The notes beneath the pieces were generated by a model, which worked only from the letters and a program-made list of their open reading frames with translations, was not told the origin of the DNA and did not search any database. The position numbers and the translations under genes are program-made. DNA of 64,000 nt from Castellaniella caeni NBRC 101664 (GTDB lineage: Bacteria > Pseudomonadota > Gammaproteobacteria > Burkholderiales > Burkholderiaceae_B): NCBI RefSeq assembly GCF_001592225.1, contig NZ_BCWN01000018.1, forward strand, positions 1 to 64,000, in the 5' to 3' direction. How positions within the stretch are numbered: the first letter of the stretch is position 1; every line of letters begins with the position of its first letter. Below are positions 46,681 to 56,468 of this stretch, one piece after another.

Positions 46681-47210
46681 GGCAAAACCCCCAGACGGAT
46701 GAGAATCGCGGCGACCAACAAGGCATAGAGCGCCGCAACGATGTCGTCAATCATGACGCCAAAACCATTCTTGAAGCGCCGATCGAACACGCTGACGGGC
46801 GGCGGCTTCAGGATATCGAAGATTCGGAACAAAACGACCCCGGCAAGCTGCGACCAGAAGCCCGCGGGCATGAGCCACAGCACCAGCCAGATGGCGACGA
46901 TCTCGTCCCAGTTGATGCCGCCGTGATCGGGGATGCCCAGGGCATCGCCGCAGCGCTGGGCGACCCAGCACCCCAGGCCGAACGCCAGCAGCAGGATGAC
47001 GATCATCCCGGCATCGGGCACATGGCGCAGAAACAGAAACCACAGCAGCCAGCCCGCCAGGGTGCCCCAGGTGCCGGGGGCGGGGTGGATCAGCCCCGAG
47101 CCAAAGCCAAAGGCGATGATGCGATCGGGCCGCGCAAAGACCCACGCCGCGCTGGGCCGCCGGGGATCGGGAAGCTGGGGATCGGGCGCCCGCGCGCCGG
47201 AGCGTGTCAT
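46677..47210 (-). CDS. pgpA: Phosphatidylglycerophosphatase A
   Basis: Dephosphorylates phosphatidylglycerophosphate to phosphatidylglycerol, the lipid donor used by Lgt. The 177-residue membrane protein has FGFGSGLIHPAPGTWGTLAGW, the catalytic block INWDEIVAIWLVLW and FRIFDILKPPPVSVFDRRFKNGFGVMIDDIVAALYA with the conserved Asp/Arg cluster. ATG 47210 overlaps the thiL stop (ATGA). The longer open frame upstream is thiL sequence in another frame. Confidence 0.95.
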   Translation of the reverse strand: MTRSGARAPDPQLPDPRRPSAAWVFARPDRIIAFGFGSGLIHPAPGTWGTLAGWLLWFLFLRHVPDAGMIVILLLAFGLGCWVAQRCGDALGIPDHGGINWDEIVAIWLVLWLMPAGFWSQLAGVVLFRIFDILKPPPVSVFDRRFKNGFGVMIDDIVAALYALLVAAILIRLGVLP

Positions 47211-48184
47211 GAAGAGCCCTTGAAATGATCGAAACCGCGATGCGCGACAGGCACGGCCAGCCCCTGGGCATCCAGCACGCGAACCGCAACGTCGCCGGCC
47301 TGCACGCGGCCCACGCGGCTGAGCGGCAAACCCAGTTGCGCCCCCAGGGCCTGGATGGGCTGACGCCGCGCCGCTGGCGCCGTGAAGCACAGCTCGTAGA
47401 CGTCACCGCCCGCCAGCAGCGCATCCTGGCGCACGTCGGCGGGCAGGCCGTCGAGCACCGGATGGGCCGGCAGGGCGTCGAGCCAGAGTTCGGCGCCGCA
47501 CTGGCTGGCTTCGAGAATATGGCCGAGGTCTTGCAGCAGGCCGTCGGAAATGTCGATGGCGGCGTGCGCCAGCCCCAGCAGCCCCTGGCCCAATGCCAGG
47601 CGCGGCGTGGGTTGTTCGAGAAAAGGTCGGGCGTGCTGCAGCGCCTGCGGCGCAGCGGGCAGCTGCCCCAGCAGCCAGCGCAAGGCGACGTCGGCGGCCC
47701 CCAACGTGCCCGACACCCAGATATCGTCGTCCGCCTGGGCAGCGTCGCGGCGCAAGGCGCGCTCGCCCGCCACCTCGCCCATGACGGTGACGCTGATGAC
47801 CACGCCGTCAGGGTTGCGCGTCGTGTCACCGCCCACCAACGGACAGGCGGCCTGTGCGGCCAGCGCATGGAAACCGGCGGCGAAGCCCTGCAACCAATCA
47901 GCATCGACGCGTGGCAGGGAGATTGCCAGCGTGCAGGCTAGGGGCCGCGCGCCCATGGCGGCGAGGTCGGACAAGTTGACGGCCAGGGCCTTGTGGCCCA
48001 GCAGCCGGGGGTCGACGTCGGCAAAGAAGTGCTGCCCCTGCACCAGCATGTCGGTGCTGACGGCCAGCTGGCAGCCCGGCGCCAGCGGCAGCAGGGCGCA
48101 ATCGTCGCCCACGCCCAGCATGCCCCGGGGCACCGGACGCTTGAAATACTGGGCAATCAGATCGAACTCACCACCGGGCGGCAT
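47207..48184 (-). CDS. thiL: Thiamine-monophosphate kinase
   Basis: Phosphorylates thiamine monophosphate to the diphosphate cofactor. The 325-residue AIRS-fold enzyme has GEFDLIAQYFKRP at the start, the ATP/Mg block VGDDCALLPLAPGCQLAVSTDMLVQGQHFF, LGHKALAVNLSDLAAMGARP, LVGGDTTRNPDGVVISVTVMG and AAIDISDGLLQDLGHIL. It lies 12 bp after nusB, with pgpA coupled behind it, a conserved proteobacterial order. Confidence 0.97.
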   Translation of the reverse strand: MPPGGEFDLIAQYFKRPVPRGMLGVGDDCALLPLAPGCQLAVSTDMLVQGQHFFADVDPRLLGHKALAVNLSDLAAMGARPLACTLAISLPRVDADWLQGFAAGFHALAAQAACPLVGGDTTRNPDGVVISVTVMGEVAGERALRRDAAQADDDIWVSGTLGAADVALRWLLGQLPAAPQALQHARPFLEQPTPRLALGQGLLGLAHAAIDISDGLLQDLGHILEASQCGAELWLDALPAHPVLDGLPADVRQDALLAGGDVYELCFTAPAARRQPIQALGAQLGLPLSRVGRVQAGDVAVRVLDAQGLAVPVAHRGFDHFKGSS

Positions 48185-48196
48185 GGGCGATTGGTC

Positions 48197-48679
48197 TTAA
48201 CGGCGTGCAGTGGCCTGCACCTCGGTGGCCCGGACTTCGGCGGCCAGCTTGTCGAGCACCCCATTGACGAAACGATAGCCATCGGTGCCGCCAAACGATT
48301 TGGCCAGCTCGACCGCTTCGTTGATGGCCACCCGGTAGGGTACTTCGACATGGTGGATGAGTTCGAAGCTGCCGATGAGCAGCACGGCGTGCTCGATGGG
48401 CGAGAGTTCTTCGAGGGGCCGGTCGATATAGGGCACAAACCGCGCCCGCAGGGATTCGGCCTGATGGGTCGCCCCCTGCAGCAAGGTGTGATACCACTGG
48501 GTATCGGCCTGATCGAAACCTTCGCCATCGCGCACGTGGGCATCGATCTCGCCGAGTTCGGCCAGGCTTTGCCCGCCGCGCAGCAGCCAGGCGTACACCG
48601 CCTGCAAGGCAAATTCGCGCGCCATGCGGCGCGCACTGCGCGGGCTGGAACGCCCGTTACGCGCCTTGGATTCAGTCAT
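48197..48679 (-). CDS. nusB: Transcription antitermination factor NusB
   Basis: An all-helical RNA-binding protein that with NusE binds boxA during rRNA transcription. Conserved blocks are [20 protein letters not shown] near the start, [62 protein letters not shown] at the end. The ATG at 48679 ([12 protein letters not shown], 160 residues) overlaps the ribH stop by 8 bp; longer open frame upstream is ribH in another frame. Confidence 0.96.
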   Translation of the reverse strand: MTESKARNGRSSPRSARRMAREFALQAVYAWLLRGGQSLAELGEIDAHVRDGEGFDQADTQWYHTLLQGATHQAESLRARFVPYIDRPLEELSPIEHAVLLIGSFELIHHVEVPYRVAINEAVELAKSFGGTDGYRFVNGVLDKLAAEVRATEVQATARR

Positions 48680-49196
48680 CGACGTCCTCTTCGAGGCCAT
48701 CGTCGTCATCATCATCGTCTTCGTCGTCATCGGATTCAGGTTCGAGCGCGGCCACCAGATTGGCCATCTCGACGGCGGCGCGGGCGCAATCACGGCCCTT
48801 GTCGGCGGCCCGCACGCGGGCTTGTTCGTCGGTGTCGGCGGTCAGCACGCCGTTGGCCACGGGAATGCCGCTTTGCAGGGCAATGCGGCTGATGGCGGCG
48901 GCGGATTCGTTGCTGACGATCTCGAAGTGGTAGGTTTCGCCACGGATGACGGCGCCCAGCGCGATGAGGGCGTCGAATTCGAAGGTGTCGGCCATGGTGG
49001 CCAGGGTGACGCCGAGTTCGAGGGCGCCGGGCACGGACACCACCATGACGTCGCGCTCGTCAACGCCCAGGGCGGCGAGTTCGTCGAGGCAGGTCTGCAG
49101 TTCGGCTTCGCCGATTTCTTCATTGAAACGGGAACGCACGATGCCGATGTGCAGGCCTTCGCCGTTCATGTCGGGGGTCATCACATAAGGGTTCAT
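48672..49196 (-). CDS. ribH: 6,7-dimethyl-8-ribityllumazine synthase
   Basis: Condenses 3,4-dihydroxy-2-butanone 4-phosphate with the ribitylamino-uracil to form lumazine, the step before riboflavin. Motifs are [63 protein letters not shown] and the loop [15 protein letters not shown]. The C-terminal end is extended by an acidic tail after ALEPESDDD that is about 25 residues long and almost all Asp/Glu, beyond the usual fold. It follows ribB by 15 bp. Confidence 0.96.
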   Translation of the reverse strand: MNPYVMTPDMNGEGLHIGIVRSRFNEEIGEAELQTCLDELAALGVDERDVMVVSVPGALELGVTLATMADTFEFDALIALGAVIRGETYHFEIVSNESAAAISRIALQSGIPVANGVLTADTDEQARVRAADKGRDCARAAVEMANLVAALEPESDDDEDDDDDDDGLEEDVDD

Positions 49197-49211
49197 AGTC
49201 GTGATTCCAGG

Positions 49212-50396
49212 TTAGTTCGCGGCGTCGGATGCGCCAGGTTCGTTATGGTAACCCGTAATGGTGAGCGAAAAACCGGCCATGCTGGGCATTTTGCGCGGCC
49301 GCGCCATGAGGCGCGCCTGCCCCACCCCAAGGTCGCGCAGGATCTGCGCGCCGATGCCGAAGGTGCGCAAACCGTGGCGTTCGCCATCGACGGCGGGACG
49401 CGCCACCACGGCGTCGTCGGCGCTGCGTGCCCAGGCATCGAACTGGGCGAAGACGAGGTCGGCCTCACCGTGGCAGTTGAGCAGCACCAGCACCCCGCGC
49501 GGCGCCTGGGTGATGGCTTCGAGCGCCTGGGGGATCGTCCAGCTGTGGCTCGTGGCGCCTTCGCACAGAACGTCGAGCACGCTGGTGGGTTCGTGCACGC
49601 GTACCAGGGTTTCGGCATCGGCCTGGATGTCGCCGTGCACCAGGGCCAGATGCGGCGCGTGGGACGCGCGGTCGCGGTAGGCCACCGCGCGGAACTCACC
49701 CCAGGGGGTATTGACCGGGCGTTCGACCAGGCGTTCGACCATGGTTTCGTGCTCGCTGCGGTACTGGATGAGGCTGGCGATAGTGCCGATCTTCAAGCCA
49801 TGTTCGCGCGCGAAGACCATCAGGTCGGGCAGGCGGGCCATGGTGCCGTCGGGTTTGAGGATTTCGCAGATGGCCGCCGCGGGCGTCAGCCCGGCCATGG
49901 CGGTGAGGTCGCATCCGGCTTCGGTGTGGCCCGCGCGTACCAGTACGCCGCCCGGCACGGCGCGCACCGGGAAGATGTGGCCCGGCTGCACGAGGTCGGC
50001 GGGCTTGGCGTCGCGCGCCACGGCGGCGCGGATCGTGCGCGCCCGGTCGGCGGCGGAAATACCCGTGCTCACGCCCTCGGCGGCCTCGATCGAGACCGTG
50101 AAATTGGTGCCGTAGCGCGTGCCGTTCTGGTTGGCCATGAGCGGCAGCTGCAGCTGCTTGCAGCGTTCTTGGGTGAGGGTGAGACACACCAGGCCGCGCG
50201 CGTGCGTGACCATGAAGTTGATGGCGTCGGGCGTGACGAAATCGGCGGCCATGACGAGGTCGCCCTCGTTCTCGCGGTCTTCTTCATCCACCAGAATCAC
50301 CATGTGCCCGGCGCGCAGCTCGGCCACGATTTCCTGAACGGAAGCAATGTCGAACGACGATGGCTTGTCGTGCACCGTTTCGGTATCCGTATTCAT
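49212..50396 (-). CDS. ribB: DHBP synthase with degenerate GTP-cyclohydrolase II-like domain
   Basis: The N-terminal half (about 10-215) is a full 3,4-dihydroxy-2-butanone 4-phosphate synthase: [70 protein letters not shown]. The C-terminal half aligns with RibA ([23 protein letters not shown]), but the three zinc Cys of E. coli RibA (ECLTGD...RCDCG) are replaced by [16 protein letters not shown], and HRQEGRNIG by NCHGEADLV. Cyclohydrolase activity is therefore unlikely and a separate ribA should exist. I start at ATG 50396 (MNTDTE); 50432 is possible. Confidence 0.92.
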   Translation of the reverse strand: MNTDTETVHDKPSSFDIASVQEIVAELRAGHMVILVDEEDRENEGDLVMAADFVTPDAINFMVTHARGLVCLTLTQERCKQLQLPLMANQNGTRYGTNFTVSIEAAEGVSTGISAADRARTIRAAVARDAKPADLVQPGHIFPVRAVPGGVLVRAGHTEAGCDLTAMAGLTPAAAICEILKPDGTMARLPDLMVFAREHGLKIGTIASLIQYRSEHETMVERLVERPVNTPWGEFRAVAYRDRASHAPHLALVHGDIQADAETLVRVHEPTSVLDVLCEGATSHSWTIPQALEAITQAPRGVLVLLNCHGEADLVFAQFDAWARSADDAVVARPAVDGERHGLRTFGIGAQILRDLGVGQARLMARPRKMPSMAGFSLTITGYHNEPGASDAAN

Positions 50397-50483
50397 CACG
50401 CGTATGTCCACATAAAAATGAGTTGCATCCATTTTAGCGACTGGCCGGGGCGCGCGCCCTCGCCGCCCCGGCGCGGGCCGCCC

Positions 50484-51809
50484 TCAGGCGGGCCGCTGGC
50501 CCAGCAGGGCCTCGGCGAATTCGGCGGCCACGAAGGGCTGCAGATCCTGCATGCCCTCGCCCACCCCGATCCAGTACACCGGCACCGGGCGCACGCCCTG
50601 GCTGCCCGCGGCCACGGCGGCCAGGGTGCCGCCCTTGGCGGTGCCGTCGAGCTTGGTGACCACCAGGCCGGTCAGCCCCAGCGCCGCGTCAAAGGCGCGA
50701 ATCTGCGCCAGCGCGTTCTGGCCCGTATTGCCGTCCACCACCAGCAAGACCTCGTGCGGCGCGCTGGCATCGGCCTTGCCGATGACGCGTTTGATCTTCT
50801 TGAGTTCTTCCATGAGGTGCAGCTGCGTGGGCAGGCGCCCCGCCGTATCCACCAGCACGACGTCCACGGCGCGGGCGCGCCCGGCGTTGACGGCATCGAA
50901 GGCCACCGCCGCCGGGTCGCCGCCTTCCTGGGCGATGACCGTGACGCCGTTGCGCGCACCCCAGGCCACCAGCTGTTCGCGCGCCGCGGCCCGGAAGGTG
51001 TCGCCCGCCGCGAGCAGCACCGAGGCCTGGCGCGCCTGTAAGGCATGCGCCAGCTTGCCGATGGACGTGGTCTTGCCGGCCCCATTGACCCCGGCGATCA
51101 TGACCACCATGGGCGCGGCCTCGCCCACCACGAAGGGCTTTTCAAGCACCTTGAGGTGTTGGGCCAAAATATCCTGCAAGGCGGCGCGCACCGCCTCGGG
51201 CTGGTCGATGCGCTGCTTGCGCACCCGCGCGCGCAGTTCGGTCAGCAGCTTTTCGGTGGCCTCGACCCCGGCATCGGCCAGGATGAGCGCCGTCTCGAGT
51301 TCTTCGAACAGCGCCTCGTCCACCTTGACGCCGACGAAGAGGCCGCCCAGGCTCTGGCCCGTGCGTGACAGCCCTTGGCGCAGGCGGCTGAGCCACGAGT
51401 TTCTGGCGGGCTCGGGCACCCGGGCATCGCTTGCCTGGTCGAGCCGCGCGAGCGGATCGGCCGGGGCGTCGAGCTGCGCCGACCAGGGGTCGGGCGGCTG
51501 CACGGCAGCGGGTGCCGCCGAGGCAGCCGGATCACCGGCGCCTCCGCGCAACGCGGCCAGGGCGTGCAAGGCCTCGTCGGGATGGGCCTGCGGGTCGGCC
51601 ACTTGCGTCTGAACAGCCTGCCCGCTGACGCTGACCGGCAATTCGGCAGGCGCGATCACCGACATGTCGGCCACGATGGGCTCGTCCGCCGCGGGCGCAT
51701 CGACCGGCAGTTCGGTCGGCGCCACAGGCGCGACCTCGGGCGCCTCGGCCTGGACATCGGGAGCGGCAGGCTGAGGAGGGGCTTTCTTGCGCTTAAAGAA
51801 ACTGAACAT
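50484..51809 (-). CDS. ftsY: Signal recognition particle receptor FtsY
   Basis: The membrane-associated SRP GTPase for co-translational insertion. The 441-residue protein has a short basic start (MFSFFKRKKAPPQP), a Pro/Ala/Glu-rich acidic A region (about 15-140), then the NG domain: LSRLRQGLSRTGQSLGGLF, G1 GVNGAGKTTSIGKLAH, DTFRAAAREQL, G3 LVDTAGRLPTQ and TKLDGTAKGG. It appears to head the minus-strand run ftsY-ribB-ribH-nusB-thiL-pgpA-pncC and is divergent from rsmD. Confidence 0.97.
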   Translation of the reverse strand: MFSFFKRKKAPPQPAAPDVQAEAPEVAPVAPTELPVDAPAADEPIVADMSVIAPAELPVSVSGQAVQTQVADPQAHPDEALHALAALRGGAGDPAASAAPAAVQPPDPWSAQLDAPADPLARLDQASDARVPEPARNSWLSRLRQGLSRTGQSLGGLFVGVKVDEALFEELETALILADAGVEATEKLLTELRARVRKQRIDQPEAVRAALQDILAQHLKVLEKPFVVGEAAPMVVMIAGVNGAGKTTSIGKLAHALQARQASVLLAAGDTFRAAAREQLVAWGARNGVTVIAQEGGDPAAVAFDAVNAGRARAVDVVLVDTAGRLPTQLHLMEELKKIKRVIGKADASAPHEVLLVVDGNTGQNALAQIRAFDAALGLTGLVVTKLDGTAKGGTLAAVAAGSQGVRPVPVYWIGVGEGMQDLQPFVAAEFAEALLGQRPA

Positions 51810-51870
51810 AGGCTTTACACTGAACGATCCGGCGAGTGCCCGACGCCGTGCAGATCATCACGGGCCGCGC

Positions 51871-52497
51871 ATGAAAAAACATCAGATTCGTATTGTAGGC
51901 GGTCACTACCGCCGCACCCCTATTTCCGTGCCCGAGGGCGACCACCTGCGGCCCACGCCCGACCGCGTGCGCGAGACCCTGTTCAACTGGCTCGCCCACT
52001 TCTGGGACGGCACCTTCGCCGGACGCCAGGTACTCGACCTCTTCGCGGGCTCCGGCGCGCTGGGGTTCGAGGCCGCCTCGCGGGGGGTGGCCCTGGCCCA
52101 GCTCGTCGAGCAGGCGCCCGCCGCCCTGGCGGGCCTGCGCGCCGTGCAGGCCCGCCTCAAGGCGCCCGCCATCCGCATCCACGCGGGCGACGCGCTCGCC
52201 TACCTGCGCGCGCAACCCGCCCCCGCCTTCGATCTGGTGCTGCTCGACCCGCCCTTTGGCAGCGACTGGCTCACGCGCGTCGCCCCGCTGCTGGACAAGG
52301 CCCTGCGGCCCGGCGGGCTGGTCTACCTGGAATCGGGCGCGGCCATCAACGCCCCGGAGGCCTGGCGGCCTTTGCGCGTCGGCCGCGCGGGACAGGTGCA
52401 TTACGCCCTGATGCAATTTGCTGCAACGCAAGAAAATCGCAATAATGATTGGTTCAAGACCGACCCCCACTCATCCTCGCTATCGGAGAGCGCATGA
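51871..52497 (+). CDS. rsmD: 16S rRNA (guanine(966)-N2)-methyltransferase RsmD
   Basis: Methylates G966 of 16S rRNA. The 208-residue Rossmann-fold enzyme has [36 protein letters not shown], the SAM motif [19 protein letters not shown] and catalytic [11 protein letters not shown]. The ATG at 51871 ([11 protein letters not shown]) matches family starts. The stop overlaps the coaD start (ATGA), the classical rsmD-coaD pair, divergent from ftsY. Confidence 0.96.
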   Translation: MKKHQIRIVGGHYRRTPISVPEGDHLRPTPDRVRETLFNWLAHFWDGTFAGRQVLDLFAGSGALGFEAASRGVALAQLVEQAPAALAGLRAVQARLKAPAIRIHAGDALAYLRAQPAPAFDLVLLDPPFGSDWLTRVAPLLDKALRPGGLVYLESGAAINAPEAWRPLRVGRAGQVHYALMQFAATQENRNNDWFKTDPHSSSLSESA

Positions 52498-52994
52498 TCA
52501 CCGCCGTCTACCCGGGCACGTTCGACCCCCTCACCCGCGGGCACGAAGACCTTGTGCGGCGCGCCGCCAGCCTGTTCGATCAAGTCGTGGTGGGGGTGGC
52601 CGTCAGCCGCAACAAGCATCCCTTCTTCACGGTGCAAGAGCGCCTCGAAATCGCCGAAGAAGTGCTGGGCCACTACCCCAACGTCCGGGTGCGCAGCTTT
52701 GGCGGCCTGCTGAAGGATTTCGTCCGCGAACAAGAGGCGCGCGTCATCGTGCGCGGCCTGCGCGCGGTCTCCGACTTCGAATACGAATTTCAGATGGCCG
52801 GCATGAACCGCCATCTGCTGCCCGAGGTCGAAACCCTGTTCATGACGCCGTCCGACCAGTATCAGTTCATCTCGGGCACGATCGTGCGCGAAATCGCCCT
52901 GATGGGCGGCGACGTCAGCAAGTTTGTCTTTCCGTCGGTCGAACGCTGGCTGCACGCCAAGGCCAAGACGCTGCGCGAACAGCAACAGGGCTGA
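52494..52994 (+). CDS. coaD: Phosphopantetheine adenylyltransferase
   Basis: The penultimate step of coenzyme A synthesis. The 166-residue nucleotidyl transferase has [18 protein letters not shown] (the TxGH motif), [23 protein letters not shown] and the C-terminal [23 protein letters not shown] 52494 ([10 protein letters not shown]) is coupled to rsmD. No terminator with a U-run was found in the 120 bp before the convergent gene. Confidence 0.97.
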   Translation: MITAVYPGTFDPLTRGHEDLVRRAASLFDQVVVGVAVSRNKHPFFTVQERLEIAEEVLGHYPNVRVRSFGGLLKDFVREQEARVIVRGLRAVSDFEYEFQMAGMNRHLLPEVETLFMTPSDQYQFISGTIVREIALMGGDVSKFVFPSVERWLHAKAKTLREQQQG

Positions 52995-53114
52995 CAGCTG
53001 GCAGGATATTATGGCGCCCCCGCCCGCTGCCAGGCGCACGGCGCACCGGGCACCGGGCACCGCAGGCGATGATCACGACATGACAGCGCTCACGGCACGG
53101 CGATAGTCACGCCA

Positions 53115-53573
53115 TCAGGACGGCCACGCCACCGTCGGCGCATCCGGGTGCACCTTCATCAGGCGGCACGGCAGGCCCAGCCACTGGGCAAACCAGGCGG
53201 CGGCCAGATCGCCCTCATCCACCACCCGCACGGCCTGCGTGCCCACGTGCGCGACGCGCTCGACGCTGTCGTCGTCCTCGATGACATCCAGGGGGATGTC
53301 CAGGCGCAGCATGCCGGGCGCGCGAATCACCAGATAGCCAAAGCGCAGGCTGAGATCGAGCGCGCCCAGCCCCGCGGCCTGCTGCGCCGTCAGCCAGCGG
53401 CCCTGCGCATCGACCACCAGCCAGCGATGGTCGCAGGCGGGGGCCGCCGCGCCGGCCTGCGCCAGGGCGGCGGCCCCCGCAATGGGCCGGACGGCAGGCG
53501 CGGACTGGGCACCGGCGGGCTGCGCGCCGGACTCGGACTGAACAGGCACAGGCTGGACGGCGGATGAACTCAT
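53115..53573 (-). CDS. MOSC N-terminal-like (beta-barrel) small protein
   Basis: A 152-residue protein with an Ala/Pro-rich first 45 residues. The following domain resembles the N-terminal beta-barrel of MOSC proteins: CDHRWLVVDAQGRWLTAQQ, LDLSLRFGYLVIRAPGMLRLDIPLD, then VRVVDEGDLAAAWFAQWLGLPCRLMKV. The catalytic MOSC domain with its Cys, expected next, is absent. It may be a natural single-domain form or a truncated gene. Start ATG 53573. It lies 19 bp after asmA on the same strand. Confidence 0.6.
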   Translation of the reverse strand: MSSSAVQPVPVQSESGAQPAGAQSAPAVRPIAGAAALAQAGAAAPACDHRWLVVDAQGRWLTAQQAAGLGALDLSLRFGYLVIRAPGMLRLDIPLDVIEDDDSVERVAHVGTQAVRVVDEGDLAAAWFAQWLGLPCRLMKVHPDAPTVAWPS

Positions 53574-53592
53574 GGCTAGGCTCCGAAAACGA

Positions 53593-56199
53593 TCATTGAC
53601 CCAGCAAGCCCTTGAGGGCATTGCCGATGCGTTCCACCGGGTCGGTGGAAGATGAGGGGCGGGGCGCGCCCGAGGCCGCCGGGTGCGCCTCGGTGTCGGG
53701 CACCGGCAGCACCTGGTTGAGCAGGTCGCGGCCTTTCATCAAGTCCATCAGCCCCGATTTCACCGCCTGCTGAATGCTCTGGTTGTGCACGGCGCCCCAC
53801 TCGACCTGGTAGTCAGGATGCGTCCAGGCGCCGGCGATACGCACCGGCAGCGTCACCCCCAGCAGCGCACCCAGCGAACCGGCCAGCTCTTTGGGCGGGC
53901 GGGCCGCCACCTGGGCCAGCAGTCGCACGTCGAGGCTTTGATCGGGAATGTCGATGAGGGCAGGCTTGCCCGCCGTGACCCGCACCAGCGACGACACCAG
54001 CAGCAGGCGCGAGAGCGTGCCGCGCCCGTCTTTGAGGTCGAGCCGGCCATCGAGCGTGCTGAAGGGCGTCTGGCGCTGCTTGTCGAACACCGAAGGCACC
54101 GCCCCCAGCCGCCCCTTCAGCACATCGCCCAGGGTGCTGGCCGCGTCGGACAGGGTGCGACCCGCATCCACACCCAGCACCGCGCCATCGCGGATCTGCC
54201 AGGCCAGCCGCCCCGCCAGGGCGCGCTGCCACTGTTCGATGTCCTTGCCCTGCGTCTTCACGTCGATCTGGGCGGCGCCCCGCCCCGCCAGCAGGTTGCG
54301 CCCCAGCGCGGCCTGCAGCAGCGGCGCCACCGCCACCTTGTCGAGGTTCAGCTTCAGGGCAAGCGTCTGGTCGGCACTGGCCTGGAACTGGCCGTCGAGC
54401 GTACCGTCATACAGCTTGGCCGTGAGCTTGGGCAGGGAAAAGACCCCCTGGCGCACCAGAACCGGGGTAGCCAGTTGGGTGAGCTGCACATCACGGATGC
54501 GCAGATCGCCAATCTTGACATCGCCCTCGATGTCCTGCCCCTTGAGAAAGGCCAGGTCGATGGCGGTGGGCCTGGCGGGCGCAGGCGCCGCTTCGGGCTT
54601 GCGCTCTGGCGCGGCTTCGGCGGGCTTGTCGGCCTTGGTGTCGGTGGACGGCGCGGGCTTGTCCTGGGCCGGTGGTGCGGGCTTGGGCGCTTGCGGCAGC
54701 CAGTGGTTCAGATCGAATTTCTCGGCGGTCAGCGCAAAGCGGATTTGCGGATTGGCCAGGCGCGTGGCGCTGGATTTCAGGGCCGCCTGGCCGCCATCGA
54801 TCACGGCGTTCAGATCGACATCCAGCGCGTCTTTCACCAGATCGAGATGCACGCCGCCGATCATGGGGAATTCGTCTGTCGCCTGGGGCCGCCTGGGGTC
54901 GCGCACGCTGACGTCGCCCTTGATGGCACTGAGCGCCCCCTTGCGCAAGCTGGTGTTCCAGCTGACCGGCGAGGTCAGTTTCAGGCGCAGCAGGCGCTCG
55001 CCCTGCGTGAGCGCGCCATCCAGATTGGCCGTGCGGAACTGCCATTCGTTGGCATTGCCGCTCAGGCCTTCCAGGCCCAGCGACACGGCCAGGGTGTCGT
55101 CACCCGTCCATTTGAAGGTGCCGGCCACAGGGTCGGCCTGGGCCGTCGTGGGGGAGATGGACAGCGCCGGCGCGTCGAGCGCGAGTTCCAGCTGATGGCC
55201 CGCGTCCTGCCCGGCGGCGCGCAGGGCGAGCTTGGCGACCTTGAGCTCTTGATTGCGCCGGTCGAGCCGCAGCTGGGCTGCGCTGAGGCTGGTTTTCAAG
55301 CCCTGCACCGGATGCGCCCCGACGATGTCGCCATTGACGGCGAGCTCGAGGTTGTTGGCCGCGAAGTTGTATTCGCTGCCCTTGTAGGCCAGGCTGCCCT
55401 TGAGTGCCGCCGTCGCCTGATCGAGATTGCCCAGGCGGCCGGTCAGCTGCACGTTGATTTTCTGTGCTGAATAACTGCGCGAGGCCGGATCGAGGCGCAG
55501 CAGCGCCTGGGCCTGCAGGCGCGCATCCTGGACGGGGTCGTCGCCGCTGACCCGCGCCTTGAGCGAAACATCAAACGGCTGGTCGTAGGTCACCCGTCCC
55601 GTATTGGCCTCGATGTCCGACAAGGTGGTGGCCAGGCCGTCTTTCAGATCGATGTAGCGGATCTGCCCGCCCTTGAGTTCGAGCCCGGCAATGTCGATGT
55701 TCAGGTCGGAGCGGCGCACCAGCGGCGCAGCCGCCGCCGCCACGGCGGGCGCGGCCAGGCCGGTGGCCCCCGGATGCTGCTGCAGGACTTCGGTCTGCTC
55801 GGACTCGATCAGGTCGTTGAAATTGAAACGCCCCTGGGCATCGCGCACCACCCAGGCCTTCAGGCCCGTGATGGCCACGTGATCGACCACCAGCTCGTTG
55901 GACAGCAGCGGCCAGATGGCCACGGCGAACCGCGCACTATCGACGGAGACGAAGGTGTCGGCCGACTTGCGGTTGGACAGCGCCACCTCGCTGACCGACA
56001 GGCCGATGCGCGGAAACAGCGACAGGCCGATGTCGCCCCGGATCGTCAGGGTTCGGGCATAGTGGTCGAACACGTACTGTTCGAGCCGCGATTTGTAGGC
56101 ATTGGGGTTGAAGGTCAGCAGAAAGATCGCCAGACCGACGATGGCCACCAGCAAGGCAAGCACCAGGCCGGACAACCCCCGCTTCAACCAGACATTCAT
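53593..56199 (-). CDS. asmA: AsmA-family envelope protein
   Basis: A large 868-residue protein with one N-terminal membrane helix (GLSGLVLALLVAIVGLAIFLLTFN) and a long periplasmic beta-rich body. The AsmA N-domain follows the helix (NAYKSRLEQYVFDHYARTLTIRGDIGLSLFPRIGLSVSEVALSN). The conserved C-terminal AsmA_2 region includes LDGQFQASADQTLALKLNLDKVAVAPLLQAALGRNLLAGRG and GTLSRLLLVSSLVRVTAGKP. A Pro/Lys/Ala-rich low-complexity linker lies near residues 510-550. AsmA-like proteins bridge the periplasm and help move phospholipids to the outer membrane. Start ATG 56199. Confidence 0.88.
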   Translation of the reverse strand: MNVWLKRGLSGLVLALLVAIVGLAIFLLTFNPNAYKSRLEQYVFDHYARTLTIRGDIGLSLFPRIGLSVSEVALSNRKSADTFVSVDSARFAVAIWPLLSNELVVDHVAITGLKAWVVRDAQGRFNFNDLIESEQTEVLQQHPGATGLAAPAVAAAAAPLVRRSDLNIDIAGLELKGGQIRYIDLKDGLATTLSDIEANTGRVTYDQPFDVSLKARVSGDDPVQDARLQAQALLRLDPASRSYSAQKINVQLTGRLGNLDQATAALKGSLAYKGSEYNFAANNLELAVNGDIVGAHPVQGLKTSLSAAQLRLDRRNQELKVAKLALRAAGQDAGHQLELALDAPALSISPTTAQADPVAGTFKWTGDDTLAVSLGLEGLSGNANEWQFRTANLDGALTQGERLLRLKLTSPVSWNTSLRKGALSAIKGDVSVRDPRRPQATDEFPMIGGVHLDLVKDALDVDLNAVIDGGQAALKSSATRLANPQIRFALTAEKFDLNHWLPQAPKPAPPAQDKPAPSTDTKADKPAEAAPERKPEAAPAPARPTAIDLAFLKGQDIEGDVKIGDLRIRDVQLTQLATPVLVRQGVFSLPKLTAKLYDGTLDGQFQASADQTLALKLNLDKVAVAPLLQAALGRNLLAGRGAAQIDVKTQGKDIEQWQRALAGRLAWQIRDGAVLGVDAGRTLSDAASTLGDVLKGRLGAVPSVFDKQRQTPFSTLDGRLDLKDGRGTLSRLLLVSSLVRVTAGKPALIDIPDQSLDVRLLAQVAARPPKELAGSLGALLGVTLPVRIAGAWTHPDYQVEWGAVHNQSIQQAVKSGLMDLMKGRDLLNQVLPVPDTEAHPAASGAPRPSSSTDPVERIGNALKGLLGQ

Positions 56200-56468
56200 A
56201 GTGAATCCCGCATGAGATCGATGCGAACCGCCACAGGGGCGGGCAACAACAAACCGAAATGCTAACCCATGCCTGCGCCCAAAGGCCTGTGAATTGGGAC
56301 GGGGCCGCGAACGGCCTGACACAAACTTTCAAACAGGCACCAAAACAACATCTTAAATAACTTTTTGGTATATCAAAATACAAAGCAGACCCTGCGTTTT
56401 CGCGCCGATCCCCAGTACCATGTTCGATTATCCATCGCCATAACAACCCTTTGAGAGCGGGAGACACG
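56200..56468. other. Divergent promoter region between asmA and metY
   Basis: The 269-bp gap is GC-rich on the asmA side and AT-rich at 56345-56395 (TTTTTGGTATATCAAAATACAAA), the probable metY promoter zone. I looked for a SAM-type riboswitch before metY and did not recognise one. Confidence 0.5.

Noticed and set aside
50397..50483. FMN riboswitch before ribB
   Set aside because: The gap to ftsY is too short and lacks the conserved FMN-box elements.
48624..51041. 805-codon plus-strand frame
   Set aside because: It runs antisense through nusB, ribH, ribB and ftsY, all of which are clear genes; the open frame is a product of high GC codon bias.
56200..56468. SAM-responsive riboswitch before metY
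   Set aside because: No SAM-I, SAM-II or SAH-type core could be recognised by eye.
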